From: an uncultured Traorella sp.
GTDB lineage: Bacteria > Bacillota_I > Bacilli_A > Erysipelotrichales > Erysipelotrichaceae
Reading direction: 5' to 3'
Length of the DNA: 38,840 nucleotides
Assembly (NCBI RefSeq): GCF_944327115.1
Contig: NZ_CALVGS010000040.1
Span: 1-38,840, forward strand
Shown here: one piece after another, positions 1 through 9,592 of the stretch
Layout of the letters: every line of letters begins with the position of its first letter
Numbering within the stretch: the first letter of the stretch is position 1
Notes under the pieces: generated by a model
Told to the model about the DNA's origin: nothing
The model's database searches: none
What the model saw: only the letters and a program-made list of their open reading frames with translations
Translations under genes and position numbers: made by a program

Positions 1-986
1 AATGAAATATGGTTCATCAGATTCAAACGCAAATTATCATCATTGAAAAAATCAATATCGCTATGCAGATAAATTGTCCTTAAAAATAGATTATAAAAGG
101 TGATGACTTCTGGATCTTCAAGATTTACTACAAGATTTCTGTCTAAAGCAGAATCATTTCTTTTTATATGCAAAGAAAAATAATAGACTTCATCTTTTGA
201 TAAGGATAAACCGAATATTTTTTCAATGTCCTCATTGATCTTTTCCGCAGTCAGATATTCTTTTGTCTTACGGTCATTTACTGAAAGATTACCTACTTTG
301 ATGGCATTATTCGTTTCAATACGATTAATGGCAATAAGAATGTGAATGGCTAATGACTTTACTGAATTTGAGGAAATTGAGATATTATTTAATGTAAGAT
401 TTTTTTCAATAGAAGCTGTCAGCATATCTAATATCTTTGTATGATGTTCCCTGTTTTCTTCATCGTTCATATATTCAAGATAATCCGAACATTCTTTAGC
501 TATTGCACTGCGGATATCTTTTTCATCACCGATAATGATATATCCACGGGAATGAGAATGCTTCAAGGTTAAATGATATTGATCGATCAAAGGCTGCAAA
601 TGCTTGATATCTTTTCTGGCGGATGACACAGAAATATACAATTCATTTGCAAGATCATAGATATTCACATAATTACTGCTAGAAATAAGTTTATTGAAAA
701 TGACCTTCCTTCTTTTTTGAACATCCGAAATATTTTCTTTCTCAAAAAGATCCGCATACCATTCACTGAAAATATCATGATCTTTGACAATCAGCTTGCA
801 GCCATAGCCCTGCTTGGTAATAACTTCAAAGCCATGTCCATCCGCATCATCTTTAATCTTATTTAAATACGTTAATACGGTTCTTTTTGAAACACTTAAT
901 GTATATGCGATTTGTTCACTTGTCATATAATCATCGTTGTTTTCATGCATTAGTGAAACGATATCTGCGTATATTTTACTTTCCAT
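1..986 (-). CDS. PRD-domain transcriptional regulator (BglG/LicR/MtlR type), C-terminus beyond window
   Basis: The reading frame is open from the ATG at 986 to the window edge (about 328 codons), so the 3' part is missing. The N-terminus has two helix-turn-helix-like segments: one around SEQIAYTLSVSKRTVLTYLN, and a Mga-type segment near residues 85-130. A PRD follows, with conserved histidines in 'LAIHILIAINR' and 'YYFSLHIKR', and a second PRD begins just before the edge ('LMNHIS'). The helix-turn-helix start, rather than an RNA-binding CAT domain, indicates a DNA-binding activator controlled by PTS phosphorylation. It lies 3 nt downstream of the membrane-protein gene, as the last visible gene of the PTS operon, and probably controls that operon. 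The missing end may include EIIB- and EIIA-like domains. Confidence 0.85.
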   Translation of the reverse strand, partial: MESKIYADIVSLMHENNDDYMTSEQIAYTLSVSKRTVLTYLNKIKDDADGHGFEVITKQGYGCKLIVKDHDIFSEWYADLFEKENISDVQKRRKVIFNKLISSSNYVNIYDLANELYISVSSARKDIKHLQPLIDQYHLTLKHSHSRGYIIIGDEKDIRSAIAKECSDYLEYMNDEENREHHTKILDMLTASIEKNLTLNNISISSNSVKSLAIHILIAINRIETNNAIKVGNLSVNDRKTKEYLTAEKINEDIEKIFGLSLSKDEVYYFSLHIKRNDSALDRNLVVNLEDPEVITFYNLFLRTIYLHSDIDFFNDDNLRLNLMNHIS

Positions 987-989
987 AAA

Positions 990-1685
990 TCACGAATCCT
1001 TTTTAAATGATAGCTTATTTCTATAACCGGCAAATAATAAAACAATATAAATACCAAAAACTAAAACCTTGTTTTGAATGCAATATTGCGAATAAAAGAA
1101 GATAAAAATCCCGACGATAAAGATCAGATAATCAGCTATTTGAACTTTATTTCTACATAACATACAGAAGAGTGACTTCATGATAAAAAAGCTGCAGATC
1201 ATCTCAATGATCAGAAGTAAGATATCACTGCTGGAAATTTCTTGATAGTAATTTAATAACTCATTGACTGTTTCCATCGGATAATAGGCAGAAAGTTTCT
1301 CCGCACTGTTATGAATGGCAACAAACACTAAGAAGCTATAAGCATTCATGTTGTAAAGAAAAGTATTTACAAGTGAAAACCCGGAATATATCAAATTAGC
1401 TCTGTGTTCATCACCAAAGATTTTTTTACTTAAAGAAAATAGAACGATTACGATCGTGAGCGACAGCGTTACCATGACAACATAGGTTTCTCTGTCTTCC
1501 GCAAGATTCAAACTCTCAAGTCCAATAGCTTGGGCAGTGAAATTTGTAAGCGCAGTTGACAGAACATAGATCAATACACCCAATGCCATTGCCATGATCA
1601 TACCACGCCTTTTATGTTCAAATGCTACCACTAGCGGCAGGACCAAAGAAAGAATCAAAAAGATAATTAATAGAATGAGTTTCAT
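990..1685 (-). CDS. unknown polytopic membrane protein in PTS operon (possibly YhfC-like)
   Basis: I do not recognise this 231-residue protein with certainty. It is very hydrophobic, with about seven predicted membrane segments and a short basic C-terminus. Its general layout resembles YhfC-type membrane proteins, but I see no catalytic motif. It starts 3 nt after the stop of the GH1 gene and ends 3 nt before the regulator, so it is surely cotranscribed with the PTS genes. It could be an accessory membrane factor, but no function can be read from the sequence. Confidence 0.6.
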   Translation of the reverse strand: MKLILLIIFLILSLVLPLVVAFEHKRRGMIMAMALGVLIYVLSTALTNFTAQAIGLESLNLAEDRETYVVMVTLSLTIVIVLFSLSKKIFGDEHRANLIYSGFSLVNTFLYNMNAYSFLVFVAIHNSAEKLSAYYPMETVNELLNYYQEISSSDILLLIIEMICSFFIMKSLFCMLCRNKVQIADYLIFIVGIFIFFYSQYCIQNKVLVFGIYIVLLFAGYRNKLSFKKDS

Positions 1686-1688
1686 GGT

Positions 1689-3523
<1,835 letters not shown>

Positions 3524-3534
3524 AGCTTATATCA

Positions 3535-4857
3535 TTATTCTCCCTGTTCCTGTTGCAGACATGTTGCTTCATATCTCTTAAAGAATGGCCAGAAGATGAC
3601 CCAGTCTAAGGCAAACATGACGATTACTAATACTGCTGCCCGCCAGTCCATCGTGGCAACAAAAGCACCTATCGGAGCAGGAGTTGTACTTGTTAAGAAA
3701 ATATAAGATTTATTTACTAAATTCATTGATGTAGCTGCCCATCCAAGGATGATATTCACTGTCGGTGCCAGCATGAACGGAATGACAAGTGTTGGGTTCA
3801 AGAAAATAGGTAATCCGAATATTACCGGTTCATTGATATTGAAGAGTGATGGAATGATTGATACCTTGCCTACTGAGCTCAACTGTTTTGATTTGCTTCT
3901 TACGCACATGATTGCTAATGCAAGCGTAGATCCGGCACCACCAATACAAGAATAATAAGCCCAGAACGATTGTGTATAGACGTTTGGCAGATCGCTTAAA
4001 GCAACACCGGCTGCTACTGCTTCAGCATTTTCAGCTAAGGTTACTAACTGCAATGGATCCAGAAGCGGTCCGACAACCGTTGTCGGGTGAATACCAAAAC
4101 CACCAAATAACAGATTTTCAAATGCTGTCAAGACTGTAACAGCCACTGAATTATTCACACCAAATGAAATCAATGTAAAGATGTATGACCAGATTTCCGG
4201 AATCAGCATTCCAAAGGCAACCTGACAAATCACTGAGAGTGCATAGAAAGCAATTAAAGCATATAAGAATGGGAATATCGTTGAGAACGTATTTTCAATA
4301 ACCTGAGGCACTGAAGGCGGCATATGAATCGTCCAGCCCTTTTCAACAGATAAACGCATGATTTCAACTGCTCCCAAAGCAACTAGGATTGCTAGGAAAA
4401 TATTGACAGAACCGAGATTGCTGTAAGTGATGTCACCACCCACCATGACTGGTGAACATATGAGCAAGAAGATAGATGCCGAACAAACTGCAAAGTTAAT
4501 CGCATTCTTTTTGTAATGCTGGGCTAGTGAATAAGCTACCACAAAGCAGATCCATAAAGATAAAACACCGATGGTTGCTGCATATGGCGGATAAGTAAAC
4601 TGTGGAAAATTAGTAGATAAATACCACCATGCATCCATAAATGCATCAAAGAAACCAATACCGGTTGATGCGGTATCGCTCCAAGGACATTTATAAATCA
4701 AAAACGCAAAACCCCCAATAAATGTAAATGGCAATGAACTAACAACACCATCACGAATTGCTAAAAAGTGTGGTTCTGTTCCGAAAAATGTTGCCATTGG
4801 CTGACACCATTCTTCAATTTTGTCAATGATCGACACTTTTTTTGTGTTTTCAGACAT
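3535..4857 (-). CDS. celB: PTS lactose/cellobiose-family EIIC permease
   Basis: A 440-residue integral membrane permease of the Lac/Cel EIIC family. It has about ten membrane segments, an N-terminal cytoplasmic stretch ending near residue 28 (FFGTEPHFLAIRDG), and the typical segment 'FNINEPVIFGLPIFLNP' near 340-356, which carries the conserved NEP motif of the sugar site. It moves the sugar across the membrane while EIIB phosphorylates it. AGGAGGAAAG precedes the ATG. It lies 18 nt after EIIB and 11 nt before EIIA, the usual celA-celB-celC order. Confidence 0.94.
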   Translation of the reverse strand: MSENTKKVSIIDKIEEWCQPMATFFGTEPHFLAIRDGVVSSLPFTFIGGFAFLIYKCPWSDTASTGIGFFDAFMDAWWYLSTNFPQFTYPPYAATIGVLSLWICFVVAYSLAQHYKKNAINFAVCSASIFLLICSPVMVGGDITYSNLGSVNIFLAILVALGAVEIMRLSVEKGWTIHMPPSVPQVIENTFSTIFPFLYALIAFYALSVICQVAFGMLIPEIWSYIFTLISFGVNNSVAVTVLTAFENLLFGGFGIHPTTVVGPLLDPLQLVTLAENAEAVAAGVALSDLPNVYTQSFWAYYSCIGGAGSTLALAIMCVRSKSKQLSSVGKVSIIPSLFNINEPVIFGLPIFLNPTLVIPFMLAPTVNIILGWAATSMNLVNKSYIFLTSTTPAPIGAFVATMDWRAAVLVIVMFALDWVIFWPFFKRYEATCLQQEQGE

Positions 4858-4875
4858 GTAATTCTTTCCTCCTAT

Positions 4876-5187
4876 TTATTTGTTTTTTTCATTTTCCCGA
4901 ATCATATTAAGAACTGCTTCACCATTGCATCTTCCAAAATCGATTGCGGGAATGTTTAAGATTGTGATCCCAGGAATATCTTTGCATAATTCCTTGATCA
5001 TGTTGGTTTGAAATTTTACCTGAGGTGCAAGCAGAACATAATCATACTTTCCAAATTTTGTCTTAGCTTCAGAAACTGATAATGCTCCGATCTCCCAATC
5101 CTTTTCATCTTCTTTTAAATTATCACGCATATTCTGCATCAAAATAGAAGTAGATGAACCACAGGCACAAACTAACAAAATGTTCAT
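4876..5187 (-). CDS. celA: PTS lactose/cellobiose-family EIIB component
   Basis: A 103-residue EIIB with the phospho-cysteine loop CACGSSTS at residues 7-14 after the first beta strand, and the family segment 'LLAPQVKFQ'. It takes phosphate from EIIA and gives it to the incoming sugar. AAGGAGGTC lies at good spacing before the ATG. It is the first gene of the operon. The upstream region holds a TATACT box, a cre-like site and the terminator of the preceding small gene. Confidence 0.94.
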   Translation of the reverse strand: MNILLVCACGSSTSILMQNMRDNLKEDEKDWEIGALSVSEAKTKFGKYDYVLLAPQVKFQTNMIKELCKDIPGITILNIPAIDFGRCNGEAVLNMIRENEKNK

Positions 5188-5235
5188 ATTACAATGACCT
5201 CCTTACTGTAAACATGATTGCTATAGCTGCTTGTT

Positions 5236-5254
5236 TGTTTACGCTTTCAGTATA
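5236..5254 (-). promoter_or_regulatory. cel operon promoter (-10) with overlapping cre-like site
   Basis: On the minus strand TATACT (5249-5254) is a good -10 box, with no recognisable -35 at 17 nt, as expected for a promoter that needs an activator. TGAAAGCGTAAACA (5236-5249) follows directly and matches the CcpA operator consensus TGWAANCGNTNWCA at 13 of 14 positions. Its place over the start point predicts catabolite repression. Both elements were read by eye. Confidence 0.65.
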
Positions 5255-5262
5255 ACAAATGT

Positions 5263-5311
5263 AAAAAAAAGAAGTTGGAAATTGTCGTCATAACAATAAT
5301 GCAACCTCTTT
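5263..5311 (-). terminator. intrinsic terminator of the 81-codon gene
   Basis: Seven nucleotides after the stop codon, AAGAGGTTG pairs with CAACTTCTT (9 bp with one G-U pair), with an inner ATTGT/ACAAT stem, and eight T follow on the minus strand. The T-run occupies the -35 zone of the next promoter, so end and start signals are packed together. Confidence 0.7.
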
Positions 5312-5317
5312 CATTTT

Positions 5318-5563
5318 TTAATACAATTTACCGTTTTGAATGACGCGAAATGAAATCGTCCTACCTATTTCAGAACCTTTGATCGTTTTCTTGATCAGAT
5401 CACAACATTCCTGTTCATCCTCGCTATCTGTTTCAAATACCAGCGTCGTCCTAACAAAAGATGCGTTAGGAAGATAAGTAAACTTAGGATTTCCGATTCC
5501 CTCTACTACATCAATTACATTTTTTTGTAAACTTGGCATTACGCCTTCAACATTTATTTTCAT
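5318..5563 (-). CDS. unknown 81-residue protein upstream of the PTS operon
   Basis: I do not recognise the family. The protein is soluble and mixed alpha/beta: residues 1-30 are followed by a beta-rich part (FTYLPNASFVRTTLVFET) and an acidic helix with two adjacent cysteines (EQECCDLIKKTIKG). The start at 5563 is preferred because GGAGG ends 5 nt before it; an ATG four codons upstream lies before that ribosome binding site. The gene has its own promoter, a cre-like box upstream and its own terminator, so it is a separate unit despite lying next to celA. Its cre-like box suggests a link to carbon status. Confidence 0.7.
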   Translation of the reverse strand: MKINVEGVMPSLQKNVIDVVEGIGNPKFTYLPNASFVRTTLVFETDSEDEQECCDLIKKTIKGSEIGRTISFRVIQNGKLY

Positions 5564-5583
5564 CATGACCTCCATTCGTAATC

Positions 5584-5612
5584 ATTGTATTTTCTTAAGG
5601 TCATAAATTCAA
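5584..5612 (-). promoter_or_regulatory. sigma-A promoter of the 81-codon gene
   Basis: Minus strand: TTGAAT (5607-5612), 17-nt spacer, TACAAT (5584-5589). The start point would lie about 10-15 nt before the chosen ATG, giving a very short leader that just holds GGAGG. Confidence 0.6.
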
Positions 5613-5618
5613 TAAAAG

Positions 5619-5632
5619 TGAAAACGATTTCC
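5619..5632. promoter_or_regulatory. cre-like CcpA operator upstream of the 81-codon gene promoter
   Basis: TGAAAACGATTTCC on the plus strand matches TGWAANCGNTNWCA at 13 of 14 positions. It is centred near -50 of the TTGAAT/TACAAT promoter. CcpA sites upstream of the -35 often activate, so the effect could be activation by glucose rather than repression. The region between it and 5754 shows no other convincing element. Confidence 0.5.
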
Positions 5633-5754
5633 TCTTTCATCATTGATCAGCAAATGCTCATTAATCAATCGCACAATTCAAAAGGTTCATAGTTTTTTTT
5701 ACTGAAAGACTTTCGTTTTCATCTTTAATAAGATCATATAAATTAAAATATTTG

Positions 5755-6891
5755 TCAATCCATTCTCTTTATTTCATTTTGCATTTTCTCTTTTTTAATG
5801 ATATAACGTCTAAAAATCTCATAAATGACAGAGAAAGTCGGCAGTCCGAAGAGCATTCCGGCAACACCGAAAAGTCCGCCGCCAAGCGTAACCGCAAATA
5901 AGACCCATAAAGGCGGCAGCCCGATCGAAGAACCAACGACATGCGGATAGATCAGATTTGATTCAAACTGCTGCAGGCAGACACCAAAAACAAGAAAGAT
6001 AAGTCCCTGGACAGGATTCACAAAAGCAATCAGCAAGGCACTGAAGGCCGTTCCGATGATCGCTCCAAAGATGGGGATCATATTCGTAACACCGATGATG
6101 ACAGAAACGATCGAAGCATATTCAAAGCCTAAGATCTTACATCCGATATAACATAATACCCCAATGATCACAGCTTCGATTCCCTGCCCGCTGATAAAGC
6201 TGGCAAAGGTATCACTGATCAAATGCATCAATTCCTTGAACAGATGATATCGTTTTTCATTCAATAAGGCTTTGCCGATACGATCTCCCTGCCTTATCAG
6301 CGTTTCTTTGGAAATAATCAGATACATGGCAATCAATATCGAAAAAACAACATTGGTAATCGAGCTGGCTATCATCGTAAGAATGCTGAACATGGCCGGT
6401 ATGAGCGACTGCAAAGCACCCACGAACTGATTTCCCAATTCTCCCAAAGAATTGATAAAGCCGTCGATCAGATCATTGGACAGTCCCATATTTTCAAATA
6501 ATATTTCAATAAATCTTTCAACTTCTGCGATATACGAATCAAAGTTATTGACCAATAACATGATATTATCAACGATTCTTGGCACGATGATCCAAATGAT
6601 CAATGTGATGACGATAATGAAACACAGAAGGGTGATCAGCGCTGCTAATAATTTAGGCTTCCGGCCATCTTTTTTAGGCGGCAGCTTGCGCATGAAAAAC
6701 TGCATCGGAATATTAAAGACAAAAGCGATACATACACCATAAATAAAAGGCTTTATCACATCTAAAAAAGTCATCAGGGTGGCCCAAAGCCAGCTGTAAT
6801 TCATCAATATGAACAGCATCAATACAATAATTCCTACCAGTATGAGCACTTCTTTAAAAGTAGCTTCCTTAACTTTTTTCTTAAAATTCAT
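5755..6891 (-). CDS. AI-2E family transporter (UPF0118)
   Basis: A 378-residue membrane protein with the layout of this family: two N-terminal membrane segments, a third near 88-110, a long amphipathic loop (about 110-200), then a C-terminal half of four to five segments with 'GVTNMIPIFGAIIG' near 265-280 and 'LGGGLFGVAGMLFGLP'. Members have been proposed to export autoinducer-2 or to exchange sodium and protons; nothing here decides between them. GAGGT precedes the ATG. It follows lgt by 10 nt, so the two are probably cotranscribed. No clear terminator follows. Confidence 0.88.
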   Translation of the reverse strand: MNFKKKVKEATFKEVLILVGIIVLMLFILMNYSWLWATLMTFLDVIKPFIYGVCIAFVFNIPMQFFMRKLPPKKDGRKPKLLAALITLLCFIIVITLIIWIIVPRIVDNIMLLVNNFDSYIAEVERFIEILFENMGLSNDLIDGFINSLGELGNQFVGALQSLIPAMFSILTMIASSITNVVFSILIAMYLIISKETLIRQGDRIGKALLNEKRYHLFKELMHLISDTFASFISGQGIEAVIIGVLCYIGCKILGFEYASIVSVIIGVTNMIPIFGAIIGTAFSALLIAFVNPVQGLIFLVFGVCLQQFESNLIYPHVVGSSIGLPPLWVLFAVTLGGGLFGVAGMLFGLPTFSVIYEIFRRYIIKKEKMQNEIKRMD

Positions 6892-6901
6892 ATCACTTAC
6901 C

Positions 6902-7663
6902 TCAATTTGAATCCATTATAACCTTTTTGGTACATTTAAAATAGATATAAATGCCCAAAAGAAGCGTAAAAACAGATATTAGCTGCGATGTTGAAAGAAA
7001 ACCGACAAAGCCTCGTTCATCATTTCGTAAAAATTCAATCATGAAACGTCCGATACTATAAACGATCAGATAAACGCTCAGCAAGGTACCGGTTCTTTTA
7101 TTTTTTGAAGCTAAATAAAACAAAAAGCCTGCCAGCAAGAAATCAAAAGCACTGCTGATGAGCTGCGTCGGTATGAGAGCGACATGGTTAGGTGCAATCT
7201 GTGAATGATGAAAAGCGATCCCATACCATGCATCTGTCGGCTTGCCATAACAACAGCCTGCAAGAAAACAGCCGATCCTGCCAAACCCTTGCGCCCAGGC
7301 AAGCGATGGTACGAAGATTTCAAAATATTTCAAAAAAGAAAGACCCTTGAAACGGCAATACTGATAACCGCCAAGCAAGGCGCCAAGCAGTCCGCCATAA
7401 ATGACAAATCCATTTTCAAAGTCAAAAAGCAGGGCCGGATCTTTTGAAAAAGCATCATATTCAACGATGCAGTATAACAGCTTCCCACCGACGACACAGC
7501 CCAGCATACATACAAAAAACAGATTCAACAGCTCATCGGTATTCAAATTCGCTTTTTTCGCTCTTTTTTCCGCAATCAGATAACCGCTGAAAAGGCCTAT
7601 GGCAATCAACAGGCCATAGCTGTGAATGGTCAATGAACCAAACGTAATGAGATCATTGTACAT
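6902..7663 (-). CDS. lgt: prolipoprotein diacylglyceryl transferase
   Basis: A 253-residue membrane enzyme that moves diacylglycerol from phosphatidylglycerol to the lipobox cysteine of prolipoproteins. The family pattern is seen as 'HSYGLLIAIG' at the N-terminus, a glycine-rich 'YGGLLGALLGGY' segment near 88-99, 'GFGRIGCFLAGCCYG' in the middle, and C-terminal 'RFMIEFLR'. About seven membrane segments. The start at 7663 has GAGGAGAA at the right distance; nine extra codons upstream are not supported. It overlaps the end of recJ by 11 nt, which suggests translational coupling. A likely substrate is the lipoprotein at 35375-35902. Confidence 0.93.
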   Translation of the reverse strand: MYNDLITFGSLTIHSYGLLIAIGLFSGYLIAEKRAKKANLNTDELLNLFFVCMLGCVVGGKLLYCIVEYDAFSKDPALLFDFENGFVIYGGLLGALLGGYQYCRFKGLSFLKYFEIFVPSLAWAQGFGRIGCFLAGCCYGKPTDAWYGIAFHHSQIAPNHVALIPTQLISSAFDFLLAGFLFYLASKNKRTGTLLSVYLIVYSIGRFMIEFLRNDERGFVGFLSTSQLISVFTLLLGIYIYFKCTKKVIMDSN

Positions 7664-9233
7664 AAATATTCTCCTCAATGACGTCTTCAACCGTCATACA
7701 GATATGATATTGGCCTCTGAAATCATTTAAAGATACTTTTGCGATCACATTCATTCCCTCATGGATCAAGGGGATCAGGGAAGAATTGAAGAAAAGATAT
7801 TCAATGCCGCTTGAAGAAATGATTTTATAATATTTTCCGTTTGATAAAGAAATCTTTTTTTGTATCTGTATATTTTCGATATAAAAGAGGATTTCTTCAA
7901 AGCCGTTACCAAAGGGTGCCAATTTCATATATTCCATCACTGTCTGAATCGAAAAAGCCTGTTCTGACGCCCATTCGCATTCGATCGTTTTATTTTCCTC
8001 ATAGATCATTTCATGCGTTTCAATATAATGTTTTAATGCAGATAAATTCTCTTTCTTGATCGTGACACCGGCAGCCTGTGCATGTCCGCCAAATCGTTCA
8101 AAACCGTCAAAGGATGAAAAGTAACGTATCAGATCAAAACCTTCTACACTGCGCATGCTTCCTTTATATTCATTTTCCAGTTCGCTTAAGATAAGAAAAG
8201 GCCGATGATGGGCAGAAGCCATCTTGCTGGCAACCAAACCTACGATGCCTTCATGAAAATCACGATGGGCAATGATCTCAAAGGATGTATGTTGTAATTC
8301 ACCATTGGCGATCTTTTCCATGTCACTGCTCATTTCCTTGCGCAATTCATTGATCTTATTGATCTGCCGGGCTACATTTAAGATCGCATTCTGATCTTTC
8401 AAAAGAAGATAGCGGACAGCATTATTGACATTCACATGATCGCTTAAACGACCCATGCTGTTGATCTTAGGGATGATCGTGTAAGACATCATCTTCATGT
8501 TAAAAATGTCCTGTGGCTTATTTTTGAGGGCGTGAAGGGCCGGCATGCACCCTTCATTCAGAAATTCGATGCCCTTTCGAATGATATTTCTGTTTTCCCG
8601 AATAACCGGCATGCTGTCTGCAATGGTTGCCAAAGCAGCAAGGGCAACGATATCCTTATCATCGGGAATCAGACAGCGAGCAATCTGTAACGCCATACCG
8701 GCTCCACAGCAGTTATAAAAAGCATCATCTGCAAGAAAAGGATGAATGAAACAATCACAAACGATATCTTCCTTTTCAAAGGTATGATGATCACTGAGAA
8801 TCAAACGCATATGATTTTCTCTGATAAACTTCATTGCCTCAACAGCACGTACACCGTTATCCACGGTAATGATATTCCGATATCCCTTTGCCAACGCTTT
8901 CTCAAGCACATCGACATGAAGACCATAACCTTCCTCGATCCTTTTCGGGATATAAAAGCCATAATCGATCTGACAGGCTTCAAACGCCTTACATAAAATG
9001 GCTGTGGCACAGATACCGTCACAATCATAATCGCCACAGATAAGGATCTTTTCATGCTTTTCCCTGATATCTTTCAATATCGACAGGCACAGTTCCATAT
9101 TGGTACATGTCAAAGGATCGCTTAATTCATTCTTTTTTAATCGTTCAAGATCATCTGCCTGAAGATGATAATGAGAAAGGACGATCTCTCTCAGATCATC
9201 TGCATGTTCACAACGATGGATTTTTACTTCCAT
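7653..9233 (-). CDS. recJ: single-stranded-DNA-specific exonuclease RecJ (short form)
   Basis: A 526-residue DHH-family nuclease. DHH motifs: GDYDCDG (67-73), VDNG (124-127), SDHH (147-150). The DHHA1 domain carries GGHAQAAG near residue 380, followed by the OB-like C-terminal part. It degrades single strands 5' to 3' in recombination and repair. It is near the size of proteobacterial RecJ and clearly shorter than Bacillus RecJ, which has an extra C-terminal region. AGGTGA precedes the ATG. It follows the comN-like gene by 10 nt and overlaps lgt. Confidence 0.94.
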   Translation of the reverse strand: MEVKIHRCEHADDLREIVLSHYHLQADDLERLKKNELSDPLTCTNMELCLSILKDIREKHEKILICGDYDCDGICATAILCKAFEACQIDYGFYIPKRIEEGYGLHVDVLEKALAKGYRNIITVDNGVRAVEAMKFIRENHMRLILSDHHTFEKEDIVCDCFIHPFLADDAFYNCCGAGMALQIARCLIPDDKDIVALAALATIADSMPVIRENRNIIRKGIEFLNEGCMPALHALKNKPQDIFNMKMMSYTIIPKINSMGRLSDHVNVNNAVRYLLLKDQNAILNVARQINKINELRKEMSSDMEKIANGELQHTSFEIIAHRDFHEGIVGLVASKMASAHHRPFLILSELENEYKGSMRSVEGFDLIRYFSSFDGFERFGGHAQAAGVTIKKENLSALKHYIETHEMIYEENKTIECEWASEQAFSIQTVMEYMKLAPFGNGFEEILFYIENIQIQKKISLSNGKYYKIISSSGIEYLFFNSSLIPLIHEGMNVIAKVSLNDFRGQYHICMTVEDVIEENIYVQ

Positions 9234-9243
9234 GCACGCTCAC

Positions 9244-9528
9244 CTACCATGAATGCTCACCAATCAATGCATCCAGCTCATTTTCATCCATCTGAGAGCC
9301 AAGAATGATGGCCTGACTTGACAAATATGCGACGATCTCACTCACGGTTATCTTAAATATATCATCTACCGCTTTTGAAAATGTTTTTGGCGGCTGATTT
9401 TTCCATACACTGCCATATAAGGTATCTCTTACATGCTGCTCGGTAATGCTTTTCAGATCACATCGCTGAAGCTGACTGGTTTTGATCGCAATCGCAAGCT
9501 CGATCTGATTATGCAGCTTTGAATCCAT
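9244..9528 (-). CDS. comN: ComN-like post-transcriptional regulator
   Basis: A 94-residue soluble protein resembling the 'post-transcriptional regulator' family that includes Bacillus ComN (YrzD): an N-terminal helix, a central 'ITEQHVRDTLYGSVWKN' segment, a helix ending in 'EIVAYLSSQAI', and an acidic tail. In Bacillus comN lies beside spoVB and near recJ, as here, which supports the call. ComN acts there on comE mRNA; no com genes are in this window, so its target is open. A TATAAT box lies in the 64-nt divergent gap. Confidence 0.65.
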   Translation of the reverse strand: MDSKLHNQIELAIAIKTSQLQRCDLKSITEQHVRDTLYGSVWKNQPPKTFSKAVDDIFKITVSEIVAYLSSQAIILGSQMDENELDALIGEHSW

Positions 9529-9544
9529 AAACTACTCACTCCAA

Positions 9545-9572
9545 TCATAAGCATAATTATAAAACATATACT
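9545..9572 (+). promoter_or_regulatory. possible sigma-E promoter of spoVB-like gene
   Basis: CATATACT at 9565-9572 fits the sigma-E -10 pattern CATAHAHT. TCATAAG (9545-9551) 13 nt upstream partly fits the -35 pattern. The start point would lie a few bases before GGAG. In Bacillus spoVB is sigma-E dependent. The spacer is slightly short, so this is tentative. Confidence 0.4.
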
Positions 9573-9592
9573 GCGAAAAGTGGAGTGAAAAT

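Noticed and set aside
5640-5754. TTGACA at the end of the AI-2E gene as a promoter of the 81-codon gene
   Set aside because: No -10 at proper spacing; the TTGAAT/TACAAT pair nearer to the gene fits better.
5755-6891. Evidence for autoinducer-2 signalling from the AI-2E family gene
   Set aside because: The family name does not prove the substrate, and no luxS or lsr gene is in the window.
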